DNA of 37,919 nt from Odoribacter sp. UBA944 (GTDB lineage Bacteria > Bacteroidota > Bacteroidia > Bacteroidales > Marinifilaceae): NCBI GenBank assembly GCA_002293375.1, contig DBDA01000032.1, positions 3,393-41,311 on the forward strand, read 5' to 3'. A program made the translations under genes and the position numbers. The notes beneath the pieces were generated by a model. It was not told the DNA's origin. It was given only the letters and a program-made list of their open reading frames with translations, and ran no database searches. Positions within the stretch are counted from its first letter, which is position 1, and each line of letters starts with the position of its first letter. Below are positions 30,509 through 37,919 of the stretch, piece after piece.

Positions 30509-31561
30509 TCAGTTAAATAGTCCGACAACATTTTTAGACGGATGTCCCGCGCGAATCTCATCCCAATATACGGCCATCAACACAAGTCTGCTTACTCCGG
30601 CGGCAATTCCAATCCCGGTGTTGTTTTTGGAAGATCTAACTATGTGGTTATATAATTTCTGTTCCAACACGGCCATATCATCATCTATTACCGTACGGAG
30701 CATATCATCGGCTCTATTTCTGAAATCCAATTCGGAGTTCAAACCGTACAGTCGATATATGTTGAGTGCCAAATCTGTTTTTTGGCGGAAATGGAGGGCC
30801 GGGACACATACGTTTTTCGTAGTTTCATGGATCAACTCCACGGTTTTGGTTGAAAGATCCCGTTTCCCCTGTCTTTTACTGCAAATAAAAACAAGGAGCG
30901 GGAACGAGAAATGGGTGCACACACCATCCAACGCCAACAGTTTTTGACTGGTCCTCTCTACTCTATACAAAATCTGATCCGAAACAACATCTGGAAGGGT
31001 TGTAGAGCAACATATGCTTAGCAGTTTGGATGCATAATCGTAGAAAAGAATTCCGGTTTCCAAACGCACCTTTTCATGCAGTCTGTCCAATTCCTTGTAG
31101 ATGTTCGTCAACAGAACGTCCAGGCATTCGGTGTAATTTTTCGGGGAAATAACCGTTGAAAGAGAGGAAACAAAGAACAAGTCATACAGGTATTTATACG
31201 GATTCCGTTCTTCCTGTTGGGACAAAACGATATTTTTCACGATACACTCGTGCTGTTCTTCGTACAACTCCAAATAATCGGCATCCAGATAGCGGTTATT
31301 TATGAGATGATGGAGTACATAGGCAATTCCTGCTCTCCCATTCGGGAAGTCATTGTTATTTAGTTCCTGCGCTAAAACTTCTTGCAATAAATCGAAAGCA
31401 TGGTTCTCCAAAGAATCGTCATCAAGATAGCGCGCCAATTCAAAAAGTGTTAATGCAATCCCCGCCTTTCCCCGGGCATAGCCCAATGCTTCTACAGTGT
31501 ATGCATTCAGCAACAAAACCTCTTTCAGTTTGCCTATTGCCTTTTTAGAAAATAACAGCAT
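30509..31561 (-). CDS. LanC-like protein without recognisable zinc site
   Basis: A 350-aa helical protein. ALGYARGKAGIALTLFELAR (about 25-44) and DFPNGRAGIAYVLHHLINN (71-89) are the G-x-x-G repeats of the LanC alpha/alpha toroid, and NTGIGIAAGVSRLVLMAVYW near the end could be another. The zinc-binding motifs of LanC cyclases (WCYG and CHG) are not found; the nearest are CCSTT and VCTHFSF. No dehydratase (LanB/LanM) is in the window. It may be a binding or scaffolding LanC-like protein, not a cyclase. Upstream in-frame TAA fixes the start near 31561; an AAGGAGG lies 17 bp before the ATG. Confidence 0.7.
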   Translation of the reverse strand: MLLFSKKAIGKLKEVLLLNAYTVEALGYARGKAGIALTLFELARYLDDDSLENHAFDLLQEVLAQELNNNDFPNGRAGIAYVLHHLINNRYLDADYLELYEEQHECIVKNIVLSQQEERNPYKYLYDLFFVSSLSTVISPKNYTECLDVLLTNIYKELDRLHEKVRLETGILFYDYASKLLSICCSTTLPDVVSDQILYRVERTSQKLLALDGVCTHFSFPLLVFICSKRQGKRDLSTKTVELIHETTKNVCVPALHFRQKTDLALNIYRLYGLNSELDFRNRADDMLRTVIDDDMAVLEQKLYNHIVRSSKNNTGIGIAAGVSRLVLMAVYWDEIRAGHPSKNVVGLFN

Positions 31562-31599
31562 GAAGTATTCACTTTATTCCTCCTTTTTATCGTTGAATC

Positions 31600-31621
31600 A
31601 CAGAATTTTCGAAAATTCTGT
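31600..31621. repeat. Perfect 22-bp palindrome upstream of the LanC-like gene
   Basis: The half-site is ACAGAATTTTC, followed directly by its complement. It lies 39 bp upstream of the LanC-like start in a 194-bp non-coding gap. It may be an operator, or a terminator for the broken gene upstream, though no T-run follows on the minus strand. Confidence 0.6.
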
Positions 31622-31755
31622 CAGGTAGCGATCAAAGTTGTCCCTACTCTTTTCGGTCATAAAAATAGATAAAAATACCCAAATCGTTCTTTCTGCTAAC
31701 GGTACCTCACCCGATATCGCTTACCTGTGAAAAGGCTCTATGTTATCTATCAAAA

Positions 31756-32204
31756 TTAATCTAACAACCCATCATGCTCAATCAAAGAGGAGGTCTTATC
31801 AGTCAATTTGAACGTGTATGAGGGCTTGTATCCATCCGCAAGAATACTCAATATAACCATGGGGATGTACCCCACCTTTATCCCTTGCTTCAAAAGAGCC
31901 ATCTTGTCCGCTGGTATCGTTTCTGTCCGGTCTATCCTTGCCTGTTAATATTATGGACGCCCCTGCAATGGGTTCCCCATCTTCGTTGAACAAGTAACCG
32001 CCCTTTATGCCGTAACGAGGCCCGAGAAACACCATCTTTGTTATGGGATTAGGCTCCATATAAATATCCAAATCATCTTCGTAATCCCTTGGCAATTTTT
32101 TTCATAGGCAGATAACCAATAAATTGCACAGATAACCATAGCACACCACAACAAGCAAAAATGCAAGCTATTGTAAGTTTTTCTAAAAATGCAACTACGT
32201 TCAT
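31756..32204 (-). pseudogene. Decayed copy of the two-domain secreted protein
   Basis: From ATG 32204 the frame begins MNVVAFLEKLTIACIFACCG, clearly like the intact gene (MKIVPFLGKLIVASIFACCS). It then jumps to LSVQFIGYLP, so 49 codons (147 bp, first domain) are deleted in frame compared with the intact neighbour. Near 32100 two single-base losses (a C in CCC, an A in an A8 run) break the frame; the homologous sequence resumes as LPRDYEDDLDIYMEPNP and FGPRYGIKGGYLF-like GPRYGIKGGYLFNEDGEPIA. A 5-nt loss near 31850 breaks it again; the true ending TDKTSSLIEHDG is still readable to a TAA at 31756. Confidence 0.85.
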
Positions 32205-32279
32205 CACCAAATAATTTATGACGAAAAGTTTTCCAGTTATCGCCGACAGCACTTAACAGCGGAAAAGCCTCTATCTTAT

Positions 32280-32909
32280 TCAATAAAAAGTCAATACAAT
32301 GAACAGTCCATCATGTTCAATCAAAGAGGATGTCTTATCGGTCGATTGGAAAGTGTATTCAAAGGGTTCGTGCCTGTCTACAAGAATACTTAATTCGGTG
32401 TAGCCATCGGAGAATATTTGACTACCTTTATCTCTTGTTTCAAAAGAACCATCTGTTCTGCTGATGTCGTTTCTGGTTGACCTACGATCTCCTTTTGATG
32501 TTACAATCGCTCCTGCGACAGGGGTTCCATTTTTATTGAACAGGTAACCGCCCTTTATTCCATAACGAGGGCCGAAATGAGTAATATGTTTGTTAAGTTC
32601 CGGGTTATGTTCAATATAAATATTCAAATCGCCCTCGTAATTTCTTGGTAATTTTTTCTCATAGGGTAAAATTCCAGGGTATTGCACAGACAATCTTAGG
32701 GAATCTTGTGAGTTCTTGAAATCAAAAAATCCATTCGTGTTACACACTACCCCTTGCTTAATCCATATTGTAGCCCCTGGTATTAACAGACTGTCCTCAT
32801 CATAAACGCGACCACGAATGTTCAGATCTTGGGCAATCACTGCATGCATAGAACAACAAGCAAAAATGGATGCTACTATCAACTTTCCTAAAAATGGAAC
32901 TATTTTCAT
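32280..32909 (-). CDS. Secreted protein with two carboxypeptidase-regulatory-like domains
   Basis: A 209-aa protein with a signal peptide (LIVASIFACCSMHAVIAQ; probable cleavage after the A-x-A-type VIAQ, so not clearly a lipoprotein despite Cys18-Cys19). Two short beta-sandwich domains follow: IRGRVYDEDSLLIPGATIWI (31-50) and IKGGYLFNKNGTPVAGAIVT with DGSFETRDKG. This is the pattern of CarboxypepD_reg-like domains seen at the start of TonB receptors. It ends SLIEHDGLFIVLTFY. It lies 43 bp after the GG-leader gene and was duplicated, so it is tied to that product: immunity, surface display or binding are possible. No direct evidence for any of these. Confidence 0.7.
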   Translation of the reverse strand: MKIVPFLGKLIVASIFACCSMHAVIAQDLNIRGRVYDEDSLLIPGATIWIKQGVVCNTNGFFDFKNSQDSLRLSVQYPGILPYEKKLPRNYEGDLNIYIEHNPELNKHITHFGPRYGIKGGYLFNKNGTPVAGAIVTSKGDRRSTRNDISRTDGSFETRDKGSQIFSDGYTELSILVDRHEPFEYTFQSTDKTSSLIEHDGLFIVLTFY

Positions 32910-32952
32910 AACTAACGATTTATAACGAAATTACTACGCTCCAAAACGTGCA

Positions 32953-33537
32953 TTAACGTACATGAATAACATAATTGGCTGGATTGGCAGCTATTTCAGC
33001 GGGATTCATAATCCCACTTTCCCCTGTTGAAGGATCAAATATCTCCCAATAACCTTGGCCATACTCTGTAATTATCACTGCATGCATCTGACCACTCAGT
33101 CCCAACTCCCCTGACACGAGGTTTGGGTCGTAGATTAATATTGATGTACGCAAATACTGCCCACAATCATACCCTCCACAATCACCATATGCCACACCAC
33201 AAGTACCATACGTTCCACTATCACAATACTCCCCACAATCACGATAGTTTCCACAACCGACACCTGTGACAAAATCAGAAATGTAATCATTATGCTGTGC
33301 CTGGGTTCCTTCGAAAGCGTAATCATTCGGGTTAAAACTATCCCCATAATAGGAACAGGCCAAGTCCCTCGCCGCCTCATCCGAATAATCTGTTCCGCAA
33401 CTCTTGACGTATGCCATGCAATGCCACCAGCAGTCGCTGTTAACATTTCCACCATACATAGCACGTTGAGCCTGTTCGTCCAATACCGGCATCGTTTTTT
33501 TCAATGTGTCAATGTCCTGTTTTCTAAGTTTCTTCAT
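32953..33537 (-). CDS. Double-glycine-leader, Cys-rich C39/papain-like secreted protein (exporter cargo)
   Basis: A 194-aa protein from the ATG at 33537 (the frame opens two codons earlier at TTG). The leader MKKLRKQDIDTLKKTMPVLD, then EQAQRAMYGG, ends at Gly29-Gly30, the site C39 peptidases cut after. The 164-aa mature part is far larger than a bacteriocin peptide. It starts NVNSDCWWHCMAYVKSC (Cys36 as possible nucleophile) and ends with HAVIITEYGQGYWEIFDPST (His152, Asp168). Between them, residues 93-128 are a Cys/Gly/Tyr-rich insert (CGNYRDCGEYC, GTCGVAYGDCGGYDCGQY) with six of the ten Cys. The oxyanion Gln two before the Cys is replaced by Ser. Secreted protease, pseudoprotease or toxin are all possible. 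Confidence 0.75.
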   Translation of the reverse strand: MKKLRKQDIDTLKKTMPVLDEQAQRAMYGGNVNSDCWWHCMAYVKSCGTDYSDEAARDLACSYYGDSFNPNDYAFEGTQAQHNDYISDFVTGVGCGNYRDCGEYCDSGTYGTCGVAYGDCGGYDCGQYLRTSILIYDPNLVSGELGLSGQMHAVIITEYGQGYWEIFDPSTGESGIMNPAEIAANPANYVIHVR

Positions 33538-33556
33538 TTTCAAAACTATTTAAAAA

Positions 33557-33576
33557 TTATAATTTTGCAATTATAA
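33557..33576. promoter_or_regulatory. AT-rich hairpin between exporter and cargo genes
   Basis: TTATAATT, loop TTGC, then AATTATAA: a perfect 8-bp stem. On the minus strand it is followed by ATTTTTAAATAG. It lies in the 65-bp gap between the exporter stop and the cargo ATG, with a run of eight T just before it. It may partly end exporter transcription, protect the cargo mRNA, or overlap a cargo promoter. Confidence 0.4.
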
Positions 33577-33602
33577 ATAAAAAAAAGACATCTTCCAAAA
33601 TT

Positions 33603-35789
33603 TTACGATATATCTGTTTGGGAAGATACCAATGCATAATAGTGTCCTTTTTTCTCCATAAGTTCTTCGTGTTTCCCGATCTCGACGATAAAACCCTTAT
33701 CCATAACAACAATCTGGTCTGCATTCCTGATTGTGCTCAACCGGTGTGCAATAACCACTACAGTCCTTTGTTGAAACGCCTTTCCGAGCGCCTCCACAAT
33801 CTTTTTCTCGTTGATGATATCCAACGAATTGGTTGCTTCGTCCAGAAACAGGAATGTCGGATTTCGATACAAGGCGCGGGCTATGAGAAGACGTTGCTTT
33901 TGTCCGCCACTCAATCCCCTGCCGGTTTCTCCGATCGTGGTTTCATACCCTTTCGGCATGGAATAGATATCGTCTTCTATTTGTGCTATGCGGCATACTT
34001 CGCGTAAGCGGTCGTACTGAATGTGTTCGTCGTCGAGAACAATGTTGTTCAGTATCGTATCTCTGAATATTTTGCCGTCCTGCATAACCACCCCGCATAA
34101 ATCACGCCACTGCCTGAGATTGATACCGTTCACGTGCATTCCTCCCATTTTGATATCGCCATAGGAAGGCTTGTACAACCGCACCAAAAGTTTCAACAAG
34201 GTCGACTTGCCGCTCCCGCTTCCGCCCACAATCGCAGTCACCTTGTTTTCGGGTATCTTGAGAAAAATATTCCGCAACACCATCGCCCCGTTGGGAGTAT
34301 ATTGAAAATGAACATTTTCGAATGAGATGGTCCTATCTTCCGGAAGAATACCCGTGCCTCCCATAGACAACAATTCATCTTCATCTTGCAATTGGCGAAT
34401 CTCATTCATCCGCAAGAAACTTATTTTGGCGTATTGTGCCGAAACAACAAAACTAATAAATTGTACCAACGGACCATTTAACATACCTATGATGAATTGC
34501 GTAGAAATCATCACACCGAAAGTAATCTTGCCGTCAATTACTGCGGTCGCACAGAAAAACACAATCGCCATATTCTTTATACTTTCGATGAATTGCGCTC
34601 CCAGATTTTGTGCGTTGGTCACCATCAACACACGTTTGTTCACATGGTACAATCTGGCCTGTATTTCTTCCCATTTCCACCGCCGAGGTTTCTCGTAATT
34701 TGTGATTTTAATATCTTGCATGGCTTCCACTGTTTCCACCCAATAGCTTTGGTTGCGGGCATGCAATTCGAACAACTCCCAGTCGAGTTTTTTACGAATA
34801 TGTAAAAACAACAAAACCCAAATGATGTATAAAATCGATCCTGCAAGAAATAGATAGAAGATCGTAGCATTATACAGTAGAAGGATAATAGAGAATATTA
34901 TAAATGTAAAAGCTGAAAATATGAGGGACAACGAATTATTCATCACAAAACTCCGGATGCGATCGTGATCCTGCGCGCGCTGAAGAATATCCCCCAATAG
35001 CTTATTTTCAAAAAACGTTATAGGAAGTTTCATGAGTTTTATCAGGTAATCGGAAATCAGGGCGATATTTGCACGGGAAGTTATGTGAAGAAGGATCCAG
35101 TCCCGGATCACATTAAATACCATAATACTGAAGAGAATACAAATATTTCCTATGAGCACCATGTTGATAAAGCCAATATCGGACGTTTTTATTCCAACAT
35201 CTATGACCGCTTTTGAGATGAAGGGCAACAGGGCTTGTAAAAGCGTCACAAAAAGCATCACGCAAATGATCAACGCAAAACTCTTCTTGTAGGGAGTAAA
35301 GTATTCCAGAATACTGCTGAAATTAGTGCGCCTTTTCTCTTTTTCCGCCTTTAAATCCCGAAATTTTACCGTGGGTTCCAATACCATCAAAGCGCCGCGA
35401 CTCTCCTCTTTCAGGTACCAGCCTTTGCGAAATTCATCGTGTGTATATTTCATGCGTCCCTTAGCCGGATCCGATACCCATACGTATTTTTTATCGGCGT
35501 TGTACACCACCACAAAATGGCTCTCCGCCCAGAACAATATGGCAGGAAAAGGTATTCTGTAAACAAGATCTTCCAGGGTACATGTTATGGATAGCGTGCG
35601 TAAACCAATACTTTCGGCGCCATTGCTCAAGTCCAACAGGGAAACACCTTCGCGGGTCATACCGCATCTGTCGCGGAGGAATTGCAGGGAATAGTATTTA
35701 CCAAAATGTTTGGCTATAATTTTCAGACTGGCAGGTCCGCAGTCCTGCGAATCCATCTGGTATTCTACGGGAAAATGTCTGATTTTCAT
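33603..35789 (-). CDS. Peptidase-containing ABC exporter (C39 peptidase, permease, ATPase)
   Basis: A 728-aa inner-membrane half-transporter that cleaves double-glycine leaders and pumps the product out. Residues 1-135 are a C39 peptidase: SQDCGPASLKIIAKHFG (Gln15, Cys17), SHFVVVYNADKKYVWVSDPA (His91, Asp107). Residues about 155-440 hold six membrane helices (SFALIICVMLFVTLLQALLP onward). The ATPase has GGSGSGKST (about 518-526), the signature LSGGQKQRLLIARAL (about 627), FLFLDEATNSLD and AHRLST. All catalytic residues are present. Its ATG overlaps the HlyD-type stop by one base (TAATG). Confidence 0.95.
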   Translation of the reverse strand: MKIRHFPVEYQMDSQDCGPASLKIIAKHFGKYYSLQFLRDRCGMTREGVSLLDLSNGAESIGLRTLSITCTLEDLVYRIPFPAILFWAESHFVVVYNADKKYVWVSDPAKGRMKYTHDEFRKGWYLKEESRGALMVLEPTVKFRDLKAEKEKRRTNFSSILEYFTPYKKSFALIICVMLFVTLLQALLPFISKAVIDVGIKTSDIGFINMVLIGNICILFSIMVFNVIRDWILLHITSRANIALISDYLIKLMKLPITFFENKLLGDILQRAQDHDRIRSFVMNNSLSLIFSAFTFIIFSIILLLYNATIFYLFLAGSILYIIWVLLFLHIRKKLDWELFELHARNQSYWVETVEAMQDIKITNYEKPRRWKWEEIQARLYHVNKRVLMVTNAQNLGAQFIESIKNMAIVFFCATAVIDGKITFGVMISTQFIIGMLNGPLVQFISFVVSAQYAKISFLRMNEIRQLQDEDELLSMGGTGILPEDRTISFENVHFQYTPNGAMVLRNIFLKIPENKVTAIVGGSGSGKSTLLKLLVRLYKPSYGDIKMGGMHVNGINLRQWRDLCGVVMQDGKIFRDTILNNIVLDDEHIQYDRLREVCRIAQIEDDIYSMPKGYETTIGETGRGLSGGQKQRLLIARALYRNPTFLFLDEATNSLDIINEKKIVEALGKAFQQRTVVVIAHRLSTIRNADQIVVMDKGFIVEIGKHEELMEKKGHYYALVSSQTDIS

Positions 35790-37102
35790 TATTTTTCACC
35801 TTTGGATTTCAAGTTGTCAAACAGTCTTTCGATCAGTCGCTTGCGTTTAGTAATAATTTCGGCGGTTCCTTTTGTTTCGAAATCAAGAGGCAGTTCTTTC
35901 CCGAAATTTGTGATGGCTCCGTCCGGAAACGACAGGATGGTCTGATAGGTATCGGTAACACCTTCCGCAGTTGAGGTTGTGTTTGTTAGCCGGGAGATCG
36001 AAGAAACAACCCCTTTCAACAAGCCGTATTCATCGTAGGGAAAGTTATTGACTTTTACATTGGCGCTTTGTCCCACTTCGACCTTACCTGCTCCGTGAGA
36101 GGAAATGACAACCTCTCCGATCATATTGTTCTTATCCGGGATAATCGAAAATAATTCCTGACCGGATGGAATGAAACTATTATCTCTCCAAAATCCCATA
36201 TATTCAAGTTCTCCGTCAATCGGACTGCATTGTAAATAACGTTCTTTCCACAAACTGAGGGCGTTGTCCAATTCATTGCGGTTGGTGATTAATTCAGAGT
36301 AAGCAACCTCTCTATTTTCCATCTCTTCAAAGCGAAAGCGCTGTATTTCTATCTTGTTGCTGTTTATTTCGGAATATTTTAACAGGCGGTTGCTGCGTAA
36401 AGTCAACTGTGCTTCCTGCAAAGCGAGGTATTCGGAATAGCGCTGCTCGTATTCAAGATCACTAATCCCTTTATAGGACAATAAAATACTGTCCTTCTTT
36501 AATCGCTCTTTAGACTTTCCCAGAATGATATCTTTAAGTATTAACTCTTTATCTATGTTTGCAATAACATCTTCATCCGAAGCAATCTTATACTCTAAAT
36601 TTTTTCGCATTATGACGTATATGTCCGAAGTCACAATGCGGTTATATTGCATGTAGGACAGAAAAAATCTGTTGTATGCAGCACTTACATCTCCCAGCAG
36701 CAATGTATCGGGAAGCGGGAATTCAGTGGTTCTTGAGATGTCCAGATTTTTTAACATGGAGTCGATAAAAAGAATATCTTTATAATCGGCTCCGCTCTCT
36801 ATGTACGAAATGACATCGCCCGCATGTAACATCACTTTATTGGGGTGCAACAGTTTTATGCGACCATTGCTGTTAGCGATTAGCCGCACCGGTGCAACAT
36901 GACCGGTAATGGTAATTTGTCCATTGACCGTATCCGGATATTTAATGAGAAAGCCCAACAATAAGATAATACTCATAAAAATTCCAATACACAACGTGAT
37001 CCATTGGGCCCAGTAAATGGGCATTCTGTCAATGATGGCTTGAACTGCCTCGGATTTCACCTGCGTATCAGCAGTTTTCGAATCCGTATTTTTTGCATTC
37101 AT
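35789..37102 (-). CDS. HlyD-family periplasmic adaptor of the exporter
   Basis: A 437-aa membrane-fusion protein. A short cytoplasmic tail is followed by one membrane helix (WITLCIGIFMSIILLLGFLI, about residues 35-54). The lipoyl-like half-motif GRIKLLHPNKVMLHAGDVIS follows, then a long coiled-coil hairpin (residues about 150-280), and a beta-barrel part SIIPDKNNMIGEVVISSHGA with VEVGQSANVKVNNFPYDEYG. It links the ABC exporter to TolC. Its ATG directly abuts the TolC stop (TGAATG) and its stop overlaps the exporter start, so the three proteins are made together. Confidence 0.9.
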   Translation of the reverse strand: MNAKNTDSKTADTQVKSEAVQAIIDRMPIYWAQWITLCIGIFMSIILLLGFLIKYPDTVNGQITITGHVAPVRLIANSNGRIKLLHPNKVMLHAGDVISYIESGADYKDILFIDSMLKNLDISRTTEFPLPDTLLLGDVSAAYNRFFLSYMQYNRIVTSDIYVIMRKNLEYKIASDEDVIANIDKELILKDIILGKSKERLKKDSILLSYKGISDLEYEQRYSEYLALQEAQLTLRSNRLLKYSEINSNKIEIQRFRFEEMENREVAYSELITNRNELDNALSLWKERYLQCSPIDGELEYMGFWRDNSFIPSGQELFSIIPDKNNMIGEVVISSHGAGKVEVGQSANVKVNNFPYDEYGLLKGVVSSISRLTNTTSTAEGVTDTYQTILSFPDGAITNFGKELPLDFETKGTAEIITKRKRLIERLFDNLKSKGEK

Positions 37103-37919
37103 TCAGTTGCCTGTTTTTTGGTCATTCAACAATACATGCTCCAATTCCCGATCCTTTATAAAATCATACAAGGTCAGGCATCGCAATGAATAGTAGTTTA
37201 TATATACATTCTTTATGGCATCGTAATATCTCTTCATCGCATCGTTTTGTTCTTTTTGCACATTTATCAGTTCAAAAATAGACACTCTCTCCAAATAGAA
37301 TTTATGTACCAAAATCTGATATTGCTCCCTGGAAAGAGCATACGCTTTTTCCGCAGTAACTCGTAAATTAACAGAATGATTATAAGCTATTATTTTCTCA
37401 CGTATATCATTTTCAAAATCATTTACGCTTTTTTCAATGGTTAACAATGTTGCGTCATAGGAATTTTCTGCCATGCGCAAATTATTTCTGTTCACTCCCC
37501 ACTGAAAGACCGGTATGTCAAAACCTATGGACACCGCTCCCCGGGTATTGCTGTTTCTGTATGCGTCGACAAAATTATCCGCATACTGATTCATACCGTA
37601 ATTTATATGGATATTACCGTTAAAATGACTATTCATTCTTGTCAGGAATAGGTTTTTTTCCGCGTTCATCTCCTCGATCTGTTTCTCCGTATAGAAGATA
37701 TTATTATTTCGTACATAGCTTAGTATCCAATCTATATCCAGAAATAACGGCATATCAAAGTCAGGTATAATGATCCGGGAAGTATCCGGTTCTATGCCCA
37801 AAAACGCAAACAATCGCCATTTGGATTCTTCGTATTTTTTCATCGAATTGTCAAATTCATACTGATTATTCAATGTCTGCAATTCGATCTGTTTGTAATC
37901 GTATGCTGTTATATTCCCA
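37103..37919 (-). CDS. TolC-family outer-membrane channel, C-terminal part
   Basis: The last 272 codons of a gene that continues past the right edge. The frame is open at the edge (NITAYDYKQIELQTLNNQYE...). The text has the TolC/OEP pattern: coiled-coil helices (YEFDNSMKKYEESKWRLFAF), then NGNIHINYGMNQ and AVSIGFDIPVFQWG, the strand-turn typical of the second barrel repeat, followed by helices KIIAYNHSVNLRVTAEKAYA and VSIFELINVQKEQNDAMKRY. It completes the export path across the outer membrane. No internal start should be used. Confidence 0.88.
   Translation of the reverse strand, partial: GNITAYDYKQIELQTLNNQYEFDNSMKKYEESKWRLFAFLGIEPDTSRIIIPDFDMPLFLDIDWILSYVRNNNIFYTEKQIEEMNAEKNLFLTRMNSHFNGNIHINYGMNQYADNFVDAYRNSNTRGAVSIGFDIPVFQWGVNRNNLRMAENSYDATLLTIEKSVNDFENDIREKIIAYNHSVNLRVTAEKAYALSREQYQILVHKFYLERVSIFELINVQKEQNDAMKRYYDAIKNVYINYYSLRCLTLYDFIKDRELEHVLLNDQKTGN

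Noticed and set aside
32041..32283. 80-codon frame beginning MNKIEAFPLL on the minus strand
   Set aside because: It is a wrong-frame reading across the decayed copy of the two-domain gene and does not match the family.
33541..33569. TTG and TAGTTTTG spaced 19 bp upstream of the cargo start (minus strand)
   Set aside because: It matches the promoter consensus, but the start of transcription would fall at or inside the ATG, so it is probably chance in AT-rich DNA unless the mRNA is leaderless.

Overview
The window looks like a chromosomal segment of a Bacteroidales bacterium (Bacteroidota). The evidence is the promoter style (TTTG / TAnnTTTG, with almost no Shine-Dalgarno sequences), many short Bacteroidota-type lipoproteins, a FimB/Mfa2-type fimbrial operon, a DUF5053 protein, a GH92/GH29 glycosidase pair and a Dps-like ferritin of the Bacteroides type. 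I cannot name the species.

Layout. (1) 1-2956, minus strand: glycosyltransferase, SpoIID-type peptidoglycan lyase and an AmpG-like permease cut by the window edge; probably peptidoglycan turnover. (2) 2957-4421: a 650-bp gene-free stretch filled by diverged copies of a repeat in opposite orientations, then a DUF5053 gene and a small broken ORF. (3) 4422-12160: housekeeping and stress genes: a sugar kinase (GlcNAc/MurNAc type), a 55-aa protein, a Nudix hydrolase, a dGTPase-like HD hydrolase, a CoA-transferase, an unknown protein with a Tudor-like N-terminus, a lipoprotein with an 11-residue repeat tail, and catalase. (4) 12183-16606: a GH29 fucosidase and a GH92 mannosidase in one operon. (5) 16804-21622: a four-gene operon of fimbrial lipoproteins with a strong hairpin between the second and third large genes. 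(6) 21689-27415: an IMP dehydrogenase, a lipoprotein, an MscS channel, a TlpA-type thioredoxin lipoprotein and a Dps-like ferritin.

(7) 27442-37919 is an AT-richer accessory island and the most interesting part. Read on the minus strand it encodes TolC (cut by the window edge), a HlyD-type adaptor, a C39-peptidase ABC exporter, a 194-aa double-glycine-leader protein rich in cysteine, a secreted protein with two carboxypeptidase-regulatory-like domains, a decayed second copy of that protein, a LanC-like protein without visible zinc ligands, a GT4 glycosyltransferase and a GT2-like protein with an altered catalytic motif. A convergent GT2 gene is broken by a frameshift. The exporter trio is a complete type I pathway with leader cleavage. 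Its likely cargo is unusual: after the GG site it carries a Cys/His/Asp arrangement like the C39 peptidase of the exporter itself, with the same His-to-Asp distance (16 residues), interrupted by a Cys/Gly/Tyr-rich insert. I infer a secreted, possibly modified, cysteine-peptidase-like effector or bacteriocin system. Function, modification and immunity are unproven.

All calls come from reading the sequence; no database search was possible.
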